Assembly (NCBI RefSeq): GCF_000962805.1
Contig: NZ_JZTW01000006.1
Coordinates: 1-64,000 of the forward strand
Direction: 5' to 3'
Origin: Pseudarthrobacter chlorophenolicus
GTDB lineage: Bacteria > Actinomycetota > Actinomycetes > Actinomycetales > Micrococcaceae
DNA: 64,000 nucleotides
Below, piece by piece: positions 17,017 to 26,754 of this stretch (position 1 is its first letter; each line of letters starts with the position of its first letter). Below the pieces are notes generated by a model. The model ran no database searches, was not told the DNA's origin, and was given only the letters and a program-made list of their open reading frames with translations. Made by a program: the position numbers and the translations under genes.

Positions 17017-17041
17017 AAGTTGAGTGGAGTACGCTCAACTT
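17017..17041 (+). promoter_or_regulatory. HAIR box 1 (HspR-binding inverted repeat)
   Basis: AAGTTGAGT-N7-GCTCAACTT, an almost perfect 25-bp palindrome, matches the HAIR pattern CTTGAGT-N7-ACTCAAG with small changes. It lies just upstream of the dnaK -35 element. Confidence 0.9.
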
Positions 17042-17044
17042 CAG

Positions 17045-17068
17045 TTGACATCATCTGGGCCGTGAGTA

Positions 17069-17072
<4 letters not shown>
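17045..17072 (+). promoter_or_regulatory. dnaK operon promoter
   Basis: TTGACA (17045-17050) and TAAAGT (17067-17072), spaced by 16 bases, lie between the two HAIR boxes. The sigma-70-like hexamers flanked by operators fit HspR repression at normal temperature. Confidence 0.7.
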
Positions 17073-19007
<1,935 letters not shown>

Positions 19008-19010
19008 GCC

Positions 19011-19679
19011 ATGCCCCATCACGGTAACGAGGAAGAGCACAACTCATCCGAGCGCCAGCAGGGCAACCCCCAGGAACCGGTCATCCGGGACAACCGCAAG
19101 GTTGACCCGGTGACCGGCCAGGCCCGGCACCCTGAGGGCGGGCAGGCCGGCTCCGCGGAGGATTCCGACGGCGACGCGCTGGCCCAGGCCGAGGAGATCC
19201 TCAACGGTGTCGAGGTGCCCGCAGAGGAATCCGTGGCCCAGGGAGTCCCCGCAGGGTCCGCCAACGCTGAGGCAGCCGAGCTGAAGAACGACCTCCTCCG
19301 CCTGCAGGCCGAGTACGTCAACTACCGCAAGCGCGTGGAACGCGACCGCGCCGTGGCAGGGGAGATGGCCGTCATTGGCGTCCTGAACTCCCTGCTCCCG
19401 GTCCTGGACGACGTCGACGCCGCACGGCAGCACGGTGACCTCACCGATGGTCCCTTCGCCGCGATCGCCGCCAAGCTGGAGAACGCGCTGAAGACCTACG
19501 GCCTGGTCCGCATCGACGAAACCGGCGTGGAGTTCGACCCCACGGTCCACGAGGCCCTGATCCAGCAGCCCGGCGAAGACATCGAGGTTGACACCGTCAG
19601 CCAGGTGCTCCGCTCCGGCTACAAATCAGGCGACCGCGTGCTCCGCGCAGCCCAGGTCATCGTCGCCGTCCCGGCTTAG
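19011..19679 (+). CDS. grpE: Nucleotide exchange factor GrpE
   Basis: A 222-residue GrpE. The first about 85 residues are polar, acidic and disordered. The long dimerising helix ([29 protein letters not shown]) and the beta-wing region [45 protein letters not shown] follow. GrpE releases ADP from DnaK. It begins three bases after the dnaK stop, so the two are translationally close in one operon. Confidence 0.97.
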   Translation: [222 protein letters not shown]

Positions 19680-19691
19680 TCCGGGTCGCCA

Positions 19692-19768
19692 GGCGCTACG
19701 CCGGATATGGGGCGGTGCCCGCTTCGCGGTGCCCTCCACACCGCCGCCCCATATCCGGCCTCCGCGCC
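19692..19768 (+). repeat. Long hairpin 1 in the grpE-dnaJ spacer
   Basis: CCGGATATGGGGC (19701-19713) pairs perfectly with GCCCCATATCCGG (19746-19758). The stem extends inward through GGTG/CGCC-type pairs and outward, past a small internal loop, to GGCGC (19692-19696) with GCGCC (19764-19768). No T-run follows, so a simple terminator is unlikely in the middle of a chaperone operon. It may be a repetitive extragenic palindrome or an RNA element setting dnaJ levels. Confidence 0.75.
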
Positions 19769-19802
19769 AGCGGTCATCTCGCCTAAGGTGAGGTAACCAC
19801 CA

Positions 19803-19922
19803 AGCTCGCAGCGGTACAGGGGCCCCGGGAGTGGCATCGGGCCTGCCGGCGCTGGGTGGCTGGGGATCGCAGATCCTCAGCCACCCAGCGTAGGGGCGGG
19901 GGCCCCTGTACCGCGGAGAGCT
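19803..19922 (+). repeat. Long nested palindrome 2 before dnaJ
   Basis: AGCTC (19803) pairs with GAGCT (19918-19922). GCGGTACAGGGGCCCC (19811-19826) pairs perfectly with GGGGCCCCTGTACCGC (19899-19914). Inside is an 18-bp stem, 19851-19868 with 19872-19889, with one G-T pair and a three-base GCA loop. A small GGCA/TGCC side hairpin (19833-19847) would make a three-way junction. The element ends 30 bases before the dnaJ start. It looks like a mobile palindromic repeat or a structured RNA leader. Confidence 0.8.
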
Positions 19923-19952
19923 ATTAATTAAGAGACTTGAAAGGAAACGCCA

Positions 19953-20933
19953 TTGGCTAGCCAGGATTGGGTGGACAAGGACTTTTACAAGATCCTTGGT
20001 GTTGCCAAGGACGCTTCCGACGCCGATATCAAGAAGGCTTACCGGAAGCTGGCACGGCAGTATCACCCGGACACCAACTCCGGCGATGCTGCTGCCGAGA
20101 AGAAATTCAAGGACGTCTCAGAGGCCTACTCGGTGCTCTCCGATGCCGATGAGCGCCAGCAGTACGATGCCATCCGCGCCATGGGCGGCGGAGCCCGGTT
20201 CGCTCCCGGCGGCGGCGGCGCCGCGGGCGGCAATGGCGGGTTCGAGGATTTGTTCGGCGGCCTCTTCACCGGCAACACAGGACGGCACGCAGGCGGCTTC
20301 AACCCGTCCTCCGGCAACATCCCGCCCGAGTTCGCGGACCTGTTCGGCGGCGGCTTCGGCGGCTCGCCCGGGTTCCAGCGGACACCCCAGAAGGGCGCGG
20401 ACCGCACCGCCTCCACCAGCATCTCGTTCTCCGGTGCCATCCGCGGCACCACCATCGGCCTCCGTGAACCCAACGGCGAAGTCATTGATGTCCGCGTCCC
20501 CGCCGGGATCAAGGACGGCCAGAAGGTCCGGGTGCGCGGCAAGGGCCAGCCCGGCCAGGCCGGCAACGGCGACCTGGTGGTTGCCGTCTCGGTCAAGCCG
20601 CACGAGTTTTACACGCGCGACGGCGACAACCTCCGCATCCACGTCCCGGTTACCTTCCCCGAAGCTGCTTTGGGCGGCGACATCGAGGTGCCCACCATCG
20701 ACGGCGAGAAGGTGCGGGTCCGTGTTCCGGCCGGCACGCCGTCGGGCCGTACCCTGCGGGTGAAGGGCAAAGGCGTGAAGACCTCCAAGGCCACCGGCGA
20801 CCTTCTGGTGACCATCGACGTCGCCGTTCCCAAGAACCTGAACAAGGAGGCCGAGGCCGCCGTGAAGGCTTTCGCCGAGGCCACGGCCGGTGCCGACGTC
20901 CGAGAGGGCCTGGCCGCCAAGGCCCGGCTGTAG
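19953..20933 (+). CDS. dnaJ: DnaJ-type co-chaperone lacking the zinc finger
   Basis: A 326-residue J-protein. The J domain (residues about 8-75) contains YHPD in helix II-III. A Gly/Phe-rich linker with [11 protein letters not shown] repeats runs to about residue 150, followed by the two beta-sandwich substrate domains ([23 protein letters not shown] and [21 protein letters not shown]). No cysteine is present, so the four CxxCxGxG zinc motifs of classic DnaJ are absent; this is the class B/CbpA layout. It delivers substrates to DnaK and stimulates its ATPase. The start is a TTG with GAAAGGA upstream. Confidence 0.93.
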   Translation: MASQDWVDKDFYKILGVAKDASDADIKKAYRKLARQYHPDTNSGDAAAEKKFKDVSEAYSVLSDADERQQYDAIRAMGGGARFAPGGGGAAGGNGGFEDLFGGLFTGNTGRHAGGFNPSSGNIPPEFADLFGGGFGGSPGFQRTPQKGADRTASTSISFSGAIRGTTIGLREPNGEVIDVRVPAGIKDGQKVRVRGKGQPGQAGNGDLVVAVSVKPHEFYTRDGDNLRIHVPVTFPEAALGGDIEVPTIDGEKVRVRVPAGTPSGRTLRVKGKGVKTSKATGDLLVTIDVAVPKNLNKEAEAAVKAFAEATAGADVREGLAAKARL

Positions 20934-20948
20934 CGGAGGAGGTGTGCC

Positions 20949-21374
20949 GTGGACATCAACGCTGACCAGCCCATCTTCGTGATTTCCGTGGCGGCTGAGC
21001 TGGCTGACATGCACCCCCAGACGCTCCGTCAGTACGACCGCCTGGGCATCGTCAAACCCAGCCGCGCTCCCGGGAAATCCCGGCGGTACTCGCAGCGGGA
21101 CGTCAACATGCTCCGCGAAGTGCAGCGGCTGTCCCAAGAAGGCGTCTCCCTCGAGGGGATCAAACGCATCCTGGAACTTGAAAACCAGGTGTCTGCCCTG
21201 CAGCGGCGGGTGCTGGAACTGACCGAAGAACTGGGGCGGCGCCCGCAGGCGTTCGACTCCCGCATCTTCGCCGCAGGCGCGGCGGGCGACGTCGTGAGCC
21301 TGGCCCGCGGCCAGCGCCCCCGTCCGCGGTCGCAGGCCATGGTTGTGTGGCGGCCCCGCGCCATCGGGCAGTAG
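20949..21374 (+). CDS. hspR: Heat-shock repressor HspR (MerR family)
   Basis: A 141-residue MerR-type regulator. FVISVAAELADMHPQTLRQYDRLGIVKPSRAPGKSRRYSQRDVNMLREVQRLSQEGVSLEGIKRI is the HspR DNA-binding signature, followed by a coiled dimerisation helix (LENQVSALQRRVLEL) and a basic tail. HspR binds HAIR boxes and uses DnaK as co-repressor, making a feedback loop. Two HAIR boxes lie upstream of dnaK in this operon. The start is a GTG with AGGAGGTG. It lies 15 bases after dnaJ and is followed by a strong terminator. Confidence 0.97.
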   Translation: MDINADQPIFVISVAAELADMHPQTLRQYDRLGIVKPSRAPGKSRRYSQRDVNMLREVQRLSQEGVSLEGIKRILELENQVSALQRRVLELTEELGRRPQAFDSRIFAAGAAGDVVSLARGQRPRPRSQAMVVWRPRAIGQ

Positions 21375-21466
21375 CAGCAGCTGCCCGCCGGTGAGTACCC
21401 GGCCCCTGGTCACCGGGCGAAATTAGAGTACCCACTACTCGTGCGGCTCCTCCCGCAGAAACCTTC

Positions 21467-21501
21467 AATGGAACCACTGCCGAAGCGGCAGTGGTTCCAT
21501 T
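21467..21501 (+). terminator. Strong terminator of the dnaK operon
   Basis: A perfect 15-bp stem (AATGGAACCACTGCC with GGCAGTGGTTCCATT) and a five-base loop are followed by a T-rich stretch (TCGTTTCT). This is the clearest intrinsic terminator in the window. Confidence 0.92.
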
Positions 21502-21549
21502 CGTTTCTGGGGGTTATTCCATGTTTGGTTCTCTTCTCTTGGCCCGGCC

Positions 21550-21948
21550 ATGAGCCCGGGAATGGAAGCAGTGGCGTCCTTCAGCGCTTCGGTGCCCGGG
21601 CAGGCCCTGCTGGCCATCGGGCAGACGGTCGTGGTGGTGTGCGTCTGCTTCGACATGGTCCGGGCAACGTCCGTTCCGCGGTCGCACCGGCGCTATGTGG
21701 CCAGCACCGTCTTCCGGACCCTGGCCATCCCGGCGGTCGTCGCCGATGCCCTGACGGTCCTGGTGGCCATCGTGGTGTCGTCGTGGATCGACGTGGTGAT
21801 GGGTATGTTCGTGCTGACCGCCATCATCTTCCGGTTCCACTACGGCAAGGACGAGGACAACTGGTGGCAGGGCAAAGGCAGGAAGCTCGCCCGTTGGGCC
21901 CGCCGCCACCTGTCTGGCCGCACGTCGGTGGCTCCAGCCATGGGGTGA
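21550..21948 (+). CDS. Small membrane protein of unknown function
   Basis: A 132-residue protein with two or three hydrophobic helices (about residues 18-36, 58-78 and 80-92), then a basic C-terminal tail starting RFHYGKDEDNWW. I recognise no family; the helix-loop pattern resembles small subunits of transporters such as MnhF/MrpF, but that is a guess. It follows the chaperone operon terminator, so it needs its own promoter, which I could not identify. It is convergent with the aldehyde dehydrogenase. Confidence 0.6.
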   Translation: MSPGMEAVASFSASVPGQALLAIGQTVVVVCVCFDMVRATSVPRSHRRYVASTVFRTLAIPAVVADALTVLVAIVVSSWIDVVMGMFVLTAIIFRFHYGKDEDNWWQGKGRKLARWARRHLSGRTSVAPAMG

Positions 21949-21972
21949 GCCTGGCCTCCAGCCGACGATGGC

Positions 21973-23382
21973 CTAGCCGTTGATGACCTGGGGGACGCCC
22001 AGGGCCTTGAGGCCTTCTGCACCGAATTCCAGGCCGTAGCCGGACTGCTTGGCCCCGCCGAACGGAATCCGCGGATCGACGGCGCCGTGCCGGTTGATCC
22101 AGACGGTGCCTGCTTCCAGCCGGGATGCAACGTCGCGGGCCGCCGCGGGATCGGAGGACCATACCGAGGCGCCCAGGCCGACGTCGAGGGCGTTGGCCAT
22201 CTCCACGGCTTCATCGATGCTGCCGTAGCGGATGATCGGCAGTGCGGGGCCGAACTGTTCCTCGGCCACGAGCGGGTTGCCGTTGTCGATGTCCGCCACC
22301 AGCGTGGCGGGGTAGAAGTAGCCCGGCCTGCTGGAGTCCGGGTTCCCGCCGAGGAGAACACGTGCTCCGGAAGCCCTGGCCGCCTCCACAAGGTTCGCAA
22401 CGACGTCGTACTGCGCCCTGTTCTGCAGCGGGCCCAGCACGTTGCCCTCGTCCAGGCCGTTCCCCATCGGCATGGCTTTCGCGACGTCGGTGAGCGCCTC
22501 GCAGACGGCGTCGTAGATGGAGTCGTGGACGTAGAGGCGCTTGAGCGCTGCGCAGGTTTGGCCGGTGTTGATGAAGGCGCCCCAGAAGAGGTCCTGGGCG
22601 ATGGCCCGGGGATCGGTGCCGGGCAGGACGATGCCGGCGTCGTTGCCGCCGAGCTCGAGCGTGAGGCGTTTGACGGTGTCCGCCGACGAGCGGATGATCG
22701 CCTTGCCTGTGGCGGTGGATCCGGTGAACATGACCTTGCCGATTGCAGGGTGAGTTGCCAGCGCCTCGCCCACGTCCCGGCCGCCGGACACCACTGTCAG
22801 CAGCCCCTCGGGAAGCTCCTCATTGAGCACCTTGGCCAGGGCCAGGACCGAAAGCGGCGTGTACTCGGAAGGCTTGACCACCACGGAGTTGCCCATGCGG
22901 AGGGCCGGAGCGATCTGCCAGGTGGTGATCATCATGGGCCAGTTCCACGGCCCGATCGCACCCACGACGCCGATGGGCCGGTAGTGCAGTTCGGCGCGGG
23001 TTTCACCGTCGTCCACCAGGGTTTCGGAAGCCAGGGGAGTGCCGGCCGCGGCGCGGAGCCAGGCCGCGCAGGCGCCCACCTCGAAGCGGGCGTTGGGCCC
23101 GTTGAGGGGCTTGCCCTGCTCGCGGGAGAGCAGCTGGGCGAGTTCCTCGGCGGAGCGTTCGACGGCGTCGGCCGCCCTGAGGAGGACGGCGGACCGGGCG
23201 GCGTGGCCCAGGGCAGCCCATGCCGGCTGCGCAGCGGCGGCCGCGGTGATGGCCGCTTCCAGGTCCGCCACTGCGTGCACCGGAGCCTCGCCCACGTCCG
23301 CGCCGGTTGCGGGGTCCAGGATGGTCCGGCCGGTGCCGGGGGCGGGCGAGATGGCAGCCAGCAGCGCGTCATAGGTTTCCAC
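21973..23382 (-). CDS. NAD(P)-dependent aldehyde dehydrogenase
   Basis: A 469-residue ALDH superfamily enzyme. GPWNWPMMITTWQIAPALRMGNSVVVKPSEYTP is the cofactor-binding region, LELGGNDAGIVL holds the general-base glutamate, and NTGQTCAALKRLYV holds the catalytic cysteine. It oxidises an aldehyde to the acid; the substrate is not evident. The GTG at 23382 has GTGGAG six bases upstream. It is divergent from the dikinase at 23590. Confidence 0.93.
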   Translation of the reverse strand: METYDALLAAISPAPGTGRTILDPATGADVGEAPVHAVADLEAAITAAAAAQPAWAALGHAARSAVLLRAADAVERSAEELAQLLSREQGKPLNGPNARFEVGACAAWLRAAAGTPLASETLVDDGETRAELHYRPIGVVGAIGPWNWPMMITTWQIAPALRMGNSVVVKPSEYTPLSVLALAKVLNEELPEGLLTVVSGGRDVGEALATHPAIGKVMFTGSTATGKAIIRSSADTVKRLTLELGGNDAGIVLPGTDPRAIAQDLFWGAFINTGQTCAALKRLYVHDSIYDAVCEALTDVAKAMPMGNGLDEGNVLGPLQNRAQYDVVANLVEAARASGARVLLGGNPDSSRPGYFYPATLVADIDNGNPLVAEEQFGPALPIIRYGSIDEAVEMANALDVGLGASVWSSDPAAARDVASRLEAGTVWINRHGAVDPRIPFGGAKQSGYGLEFGAEGLKALGVPQVING

Positions 23383-23589
23383 GGATACTCCACTTCGAGT
23401 AGGCAAGGGCGCCAGCCGGGCGGCTGGACGGGTTACTCCCAGTGTGGTTGTGCGCAGGCCGCGGTCCTTGTGTTGTGGCGCAGGACTGTTGACCCGGAGG
23501 GAACAGTGGCAAGGCCTGCCATGCGGTGCCATGATGTTGAGGATCAGGTTCACGGCACCGCCCCCTCCGGGCAGCAAGGACGTGCGGTC

Positions 23590-26346
23590 ATGCCATACAT
23601 CAACGGTCTCAGCGATGTGGGAAACGGCGGTCTGGACGCTGCCGGCGGCAAGGCCGTGGGCCTTGCCGGGCTCATCCGGGCCGGGCTGCCGGTTCCGCCG
23701 GGATTCGTGCTGGGCACCACTGCCTACGCCGAATTCGTCAACGCCAACGGCCTCCAGGACGAAATCCAGCGCCTGGCCGCGGTGTCCCCGGACGCCGCGC
23801 CCGGTGACTATGCGGCTGCCTCGGACCGGATCCGTGCCCTGTTCACGGGTGGCACCCTGCCGGACGTGATGCGGGACGAGCTCGCCGGCGCCTACGGGCT
23901 CCTCGGCGGAGCGGACGTCCCGGTGGCGGTGCGCTCGTCGGCCACCGCGGAGGACCTGGCGTCGGCCAGCTTCGCCGGGCAGCAGGACACCTACCTGAAT
24001 GTCCGTGGCTTCGAGGCGCTCCAGGCAGCTGTCATCGGCTGCTGGGCCTCGCTCTGGACTTCGCGGGCCATGGCGTACCGGGCCCGCGAAGGCGTGCTGC
24101 CCGGCCAGGTGCGGCTCGCCGTCGTGGTCCAGCAGATGGTTGAAGCCGAGGCGGCCGGGGTGATGTTCACCGCCAACCCCGCGAACGGCCGGCGGGACCA
24201 AGCGGTGATCAGTGCCGCCTGGGGACTCGGGGAATCGGTGGTCAGCGGGACCGTCAGCACCGATGACATGGTGGTGGAGATGGCCACGGGGAAGGTGCTC
24301 TCCCGGCAGACGGCCGACAAATCCGTGATGACCGTGTACGCGCAGGACGGGACCCGGGAGCAGCCGGTGGCGGCAGCCCGCCGTCGAGCGCCCGTCCTGG
24401 ACGATTCCGCGGTTGCCGAACTGGCCGCCTTGGGCAGGCGGATTGCGGGGCACTTCGGGGTGCCGCAGGATGTCGAGTGGGCGCGTGCCGGCGGCACTTT
24501 CTTCATCCTGCAGTCCCGCCCCATCACCGCCTTGCCGGAGCCGTCGGCCGACATCCCGGGCACCTGGCCCCTGCCCTACCCGAAGGGCATGTACTTCCGG
24601 GCCAGCATCGTGGAGCAGTTGCCGGACCCGCTGACACCACTGTTCGCGGACCTCATCGACGGCTCCGTGGCGAGGTCCCTGCAGGCGCTGTTGGCCGGAG
24701 CGGTGGGCAAGAACGCCGTCCGCGAGGGTGACGTCCGGCTGCCCACCGTCAACGGGTACGCCTACTACTACTATCGAAACTCCGGCATGTGGCGGATGAT
24801 GGCCAAATCGCCGGCGGCCTTCCGGGCACTGTTCCGCGGCGAAGCGCACATGGGCGTGGCCGGCTGGCGGGAGTACTCGCACCCCAATTACCAGCGGGTG
24901 GTCAAGGACTGGGCTGCGAAGCCGCTGCAGGAGCTGTCCGGCGGGGACCTGCTGGCCGGCGTGCAGACGCTGCTGGATGCGGGGACCGTCTACTACACCG
25001 CCGTGCAGTCCATCATCCCGCTCGCCGCCACGAGCGAACTGTCCTTCCGGGCGTTCTACGACAAGCTGGTCCGGCGGGACGGGGATCCCCCCGCGCAGGC
25101 ACTGCTCCTCGGCTTCGACAGTGAGCCCATCCGCGCCGAGAAATCGCTCTGGGACCTTGCCGTCTGGGCACGCAGCGATCCCGGGCTCACGGCGGTCTTA
25201 CTGGAACGGCCGACGGCGGAACTCGCCGAGTGCCAGCGCACCGGTTCCACGCCGGCGGGGGTGGACGACGTCCTGTGGCAGGAGTGGCGGTTCACGTTCC
25301 AGGAGCACCTGGATCTCTACGGCCACGCCGTCTACAACCTGGACTTCGCCACCCCGGTGCCGGCCGACGACCCGTCTGCCCTGCTGGATACCGTGAAGTT
25401 CTACCTCCGCGGCCAGGGCACGGATCCGCACGAACGGCAGCGCCTGATGACCGAACGCCGGGAGGAGCTGACCCGTGACGCGGCGGCGCGCCTGGGGCCA
25501 CGCCGTCGTGCCGTTTTCCACCGGCTGCTTCGATGGGCCCAGGAGACCGCGCCAATCCGGGAAGACGCACTCGCCGACGTCGGCCTCGCCTGGCCAGTGC
25601 TTCGCCGGTTGCTCCGTGAACTCGGGCGCCGGCTGGTGGCATCTTCGGTCATCGCTGCTCCGGATGATGTGTTCTGGCTGAGGTTTCAGGAACTGCGCAG
25701 CGCCGTGGAGTTCGGCCTCGCCGCGCCCGGCACGCAGGCATCCGGTGCTGCCGCTGTGGCCATCACCGGAACGGCCCGCCCCGTCCGTGCCGACGCCGTG
25801 GAGGAGCGCCGGATGCTGTGGCGTGGACAGGCGAGGGCCGCTGCCCCGCAGATGCTTCCGGAGAGCCGGTGGATGGAGCGGTCCTTCGGCTCGTGGATGC
25901 CGGCCGGATCGCAGCACCAGAGCGGCGATGTCATCAAGGGCGTCGGAGCGAGCCCGGGACGGGTCAGCGCCCCGGCCCGGGTGCTGTCCGGTCCCCAGGA
26001 TTTCGGCCAGATGCGGCCAGGGGACGTCCTGGTGGCACGGATAACCACGCCTGCCTGGACATCGCTCTTTGCCATGGCCTCGGCGGTGGTGACTGATGTG
26101 GGCGGCCCGCTGAGCCACAGCTCCATCGTGGCCCGCGAGTACGGCATCCCCGCTGTCCTGGGCACCGGGGTGGCCACGCAACGGCTCACCACCGGACAGC
26201 AGGTCCTGGTGGACGGGGACGCCGGCACGGTCACCGTCCTGCCGGCAGATAAGGCAACAATCGAAAATTCTGCGTCATCCACAAAAAGTTATTGTGAACT
26301 GCTCATATTAAGCTCTAGAATCGACGGCAGGCCGGCGAAGTCCTGA
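23590..26346 (+). CDS. PEP-synthase-related dikinase with rifampin-phosphotransferase domain order
   Basis: A 918-residue protein. Residues of about 10-310 are the PPDK_N ATP-grasp domain: GGKAVGLAGLIRAGLPVPPGFVL with Lys21, VRSSATAEDLASASFAGQQDTYLNV, and VEWARAGGTFFILQSRPI. A long helical central region follows (about 320-760). The swivelling phosphohistidine domain is at the C-terminus (GGPLSHSSIVAREYGIPAVLG, His843). PEP synthase instead places the His domain in the middle and ends in a PEP-binding barrel, which is missing here. ATP-substrate-His order is that of rifampin phosphotransferase (RPH), which phosphorylates rifamycins. The substrate here is unproven. RBS AAGGA lies before the ATG. 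Confidence 0.85.
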   Translation: MPYINGLSDVGNGGLDAAGGKAVGLAGLIRAGLPVPPGFVLGTTAYAEFVNANGLQDEIQRLAAVSPDAAPGDYAAASDRIRALFTGGTLPDVMRDELAGAYGLLGGADVPVAVRSSATAEDLASASFAGQQDTYLNVRGFEALQAAVIGCWASLWTSRAMAYRAREGVLPGQVRLAVVVQQMVEAEAAGVMFTANPANGRRDQAVISAAWGLGESVVSGTVSTDDMVVEMATGKVLSRQTADKSVMTVYAQDGTREQPVAAARRRAPVLDDSAVAELAALGRRIAGHFGVPQDVEWARAGGTFFILQSRPITALPEPSADIPGTWPLPYPKGMYFRASIVEQLPDPLTPLFADLIDGSVARSLQALLAGAVGKNAVREGDVRLPTVNGYAYYYYRNSGMWRMMAKSPAAFRALFRGEAHMGVAGWREYSHPNYQRVVKDWAAKPLQELSGGDLLAGVQTLLDAGTVYYTAVQSIIPLAATSELSFRAFYDKLVRRDGDPPAQALLLGFDSEPIRAEKSLWDLAVWARSDPGLTAVLLERPTAELAECQRTGSTPAGVDDVLWQEWRFTFQEHLDLYGHAVYNLDFATPVPADDPSALLDTVKFYLRGQGTDPHERQRLMTERREELTRDAAARLGPRRRAVFHRLLRWAQETAPIREDALADVGLAWPVLRRLLRELGRRLVASSVIAAPDDVFWLRFQELRSAVEFGLAAPGTQASGAAAVAITGTARPVRADAVEERRMLWRGQARAAAPQMLPESRWMERSFGSWMPAGSQHQSGDVIKGVGASPGRVSAPARVLSGPQDFGQMRPGDVLVARITTPAWTSLFAMASAVVTDVGGPLSHSSIVAREYGIPAVLGTGVATQRLTTGQQVLVDGDAGTVTVLPADKATIENSASSTKSYCELLILSSRIDGRPAKS
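26292..26321 (+). promoter_or_regulatory. Promoter of the small repeat-protein gene
   Basis: TTGTGA (26292-26297) and TAGAAT (26316-26321) are separated by 18 bases within an unusually AT-rich patch. The patch overlaps the last codons of the dikinase gene. The predicted leader to the start at 26486 is about 155 bases and can fold partially (TGGGT/ACCCA near 26445-26462), but I recognise no riboswitch. Confidence 0.6.
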
Positions 26347-26485
26347 CAGGACTGCCGGGTGATTCCTCCCCGGATCCAGGCAAACGCACCGCATACCCAC
26401 CAGCGAAAACCACGCTTCCTCCTGCCCCCAAACCGCAGGCGAAGTGGGTAATGGGCGCCCCCACCCAGAAACGCAGGAGAGCACC

Positions 26486-26722
26486 ATGACTTTGCAGTCC
26501 TACCTCATTGAAGCCGGCGCAACCGACGCCACCGCCGTCCCCCGCGGCGGGAGCTACGTCACCATGCCCGCCGGGGCGGAGGCTACACCGCGCCCCCAGG
26601 GCAGCTACGTCTCGCACCCGGAAGACTTCGCGGAAACAGCCAGCAGGGCGCAGGGCACATATGTGACACTCCCCGGCGGCCCGGCCGGAGAGACGGAAAT
26701 CAGTTACACCCGGGTTGGCTGA
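26486..26722 (+). CDS. Small protein with three G-[ST]-Y-V repeats
   Basis: A 78-residue protein with AGGAGA before the ATG. Three copies of the core GSYVTMP, GSYVSHP and GTYVTLP sit about 17-18 residues apart (Gly at 22, 39 and 57), separated by acidic or prolyl linkers. It has no signal peptide and no transmembrane helix. I do not recognise it. The evenly spaced repeats hint at a precursor, scaffold or beta-stacked fold, but nothing decides between these. Its promoter overlaps the end of the dikinase gene, so the two may still be functionally linked. Confidence 0.75.
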   Translation: MTLQSYLIEAGATDATAVPRGGSYVTMPAGAEATPRPQGSYVSHPEDFAETASRAQGTYVTLPGGPAGETEISYTRVG

Positions 26723-26754
26723 CCTGTGCCGGCATTATCGTGCCGGCCCGTTGG

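Noticed and set aside
22087..23589. Extension of the dikinase frame 501 codons upstream
   Set aside because: It runs antisense through the aldehyde dehydrogenase and has no PPDK-like sequence. The family N-terminus (GGKAVGLAGL) begins soon after 23590, where a ribosome site is present.
23383..23589. Rifamycin-associated element upstream of the RPH-like gene
   Set aside because: Only a short TGGCA-N5-TGCCA repeat (23507-23521) is present. It does not form the 19-bp GC-rich inverted repeat expected of that element.
26345..26485. Riboswitch in the leader of the small repeat-protein gene
   Set aside because: The leader is long enough and can pair locally, but I see no known aptamer core, and the gene has no metabolite-related function to support one.
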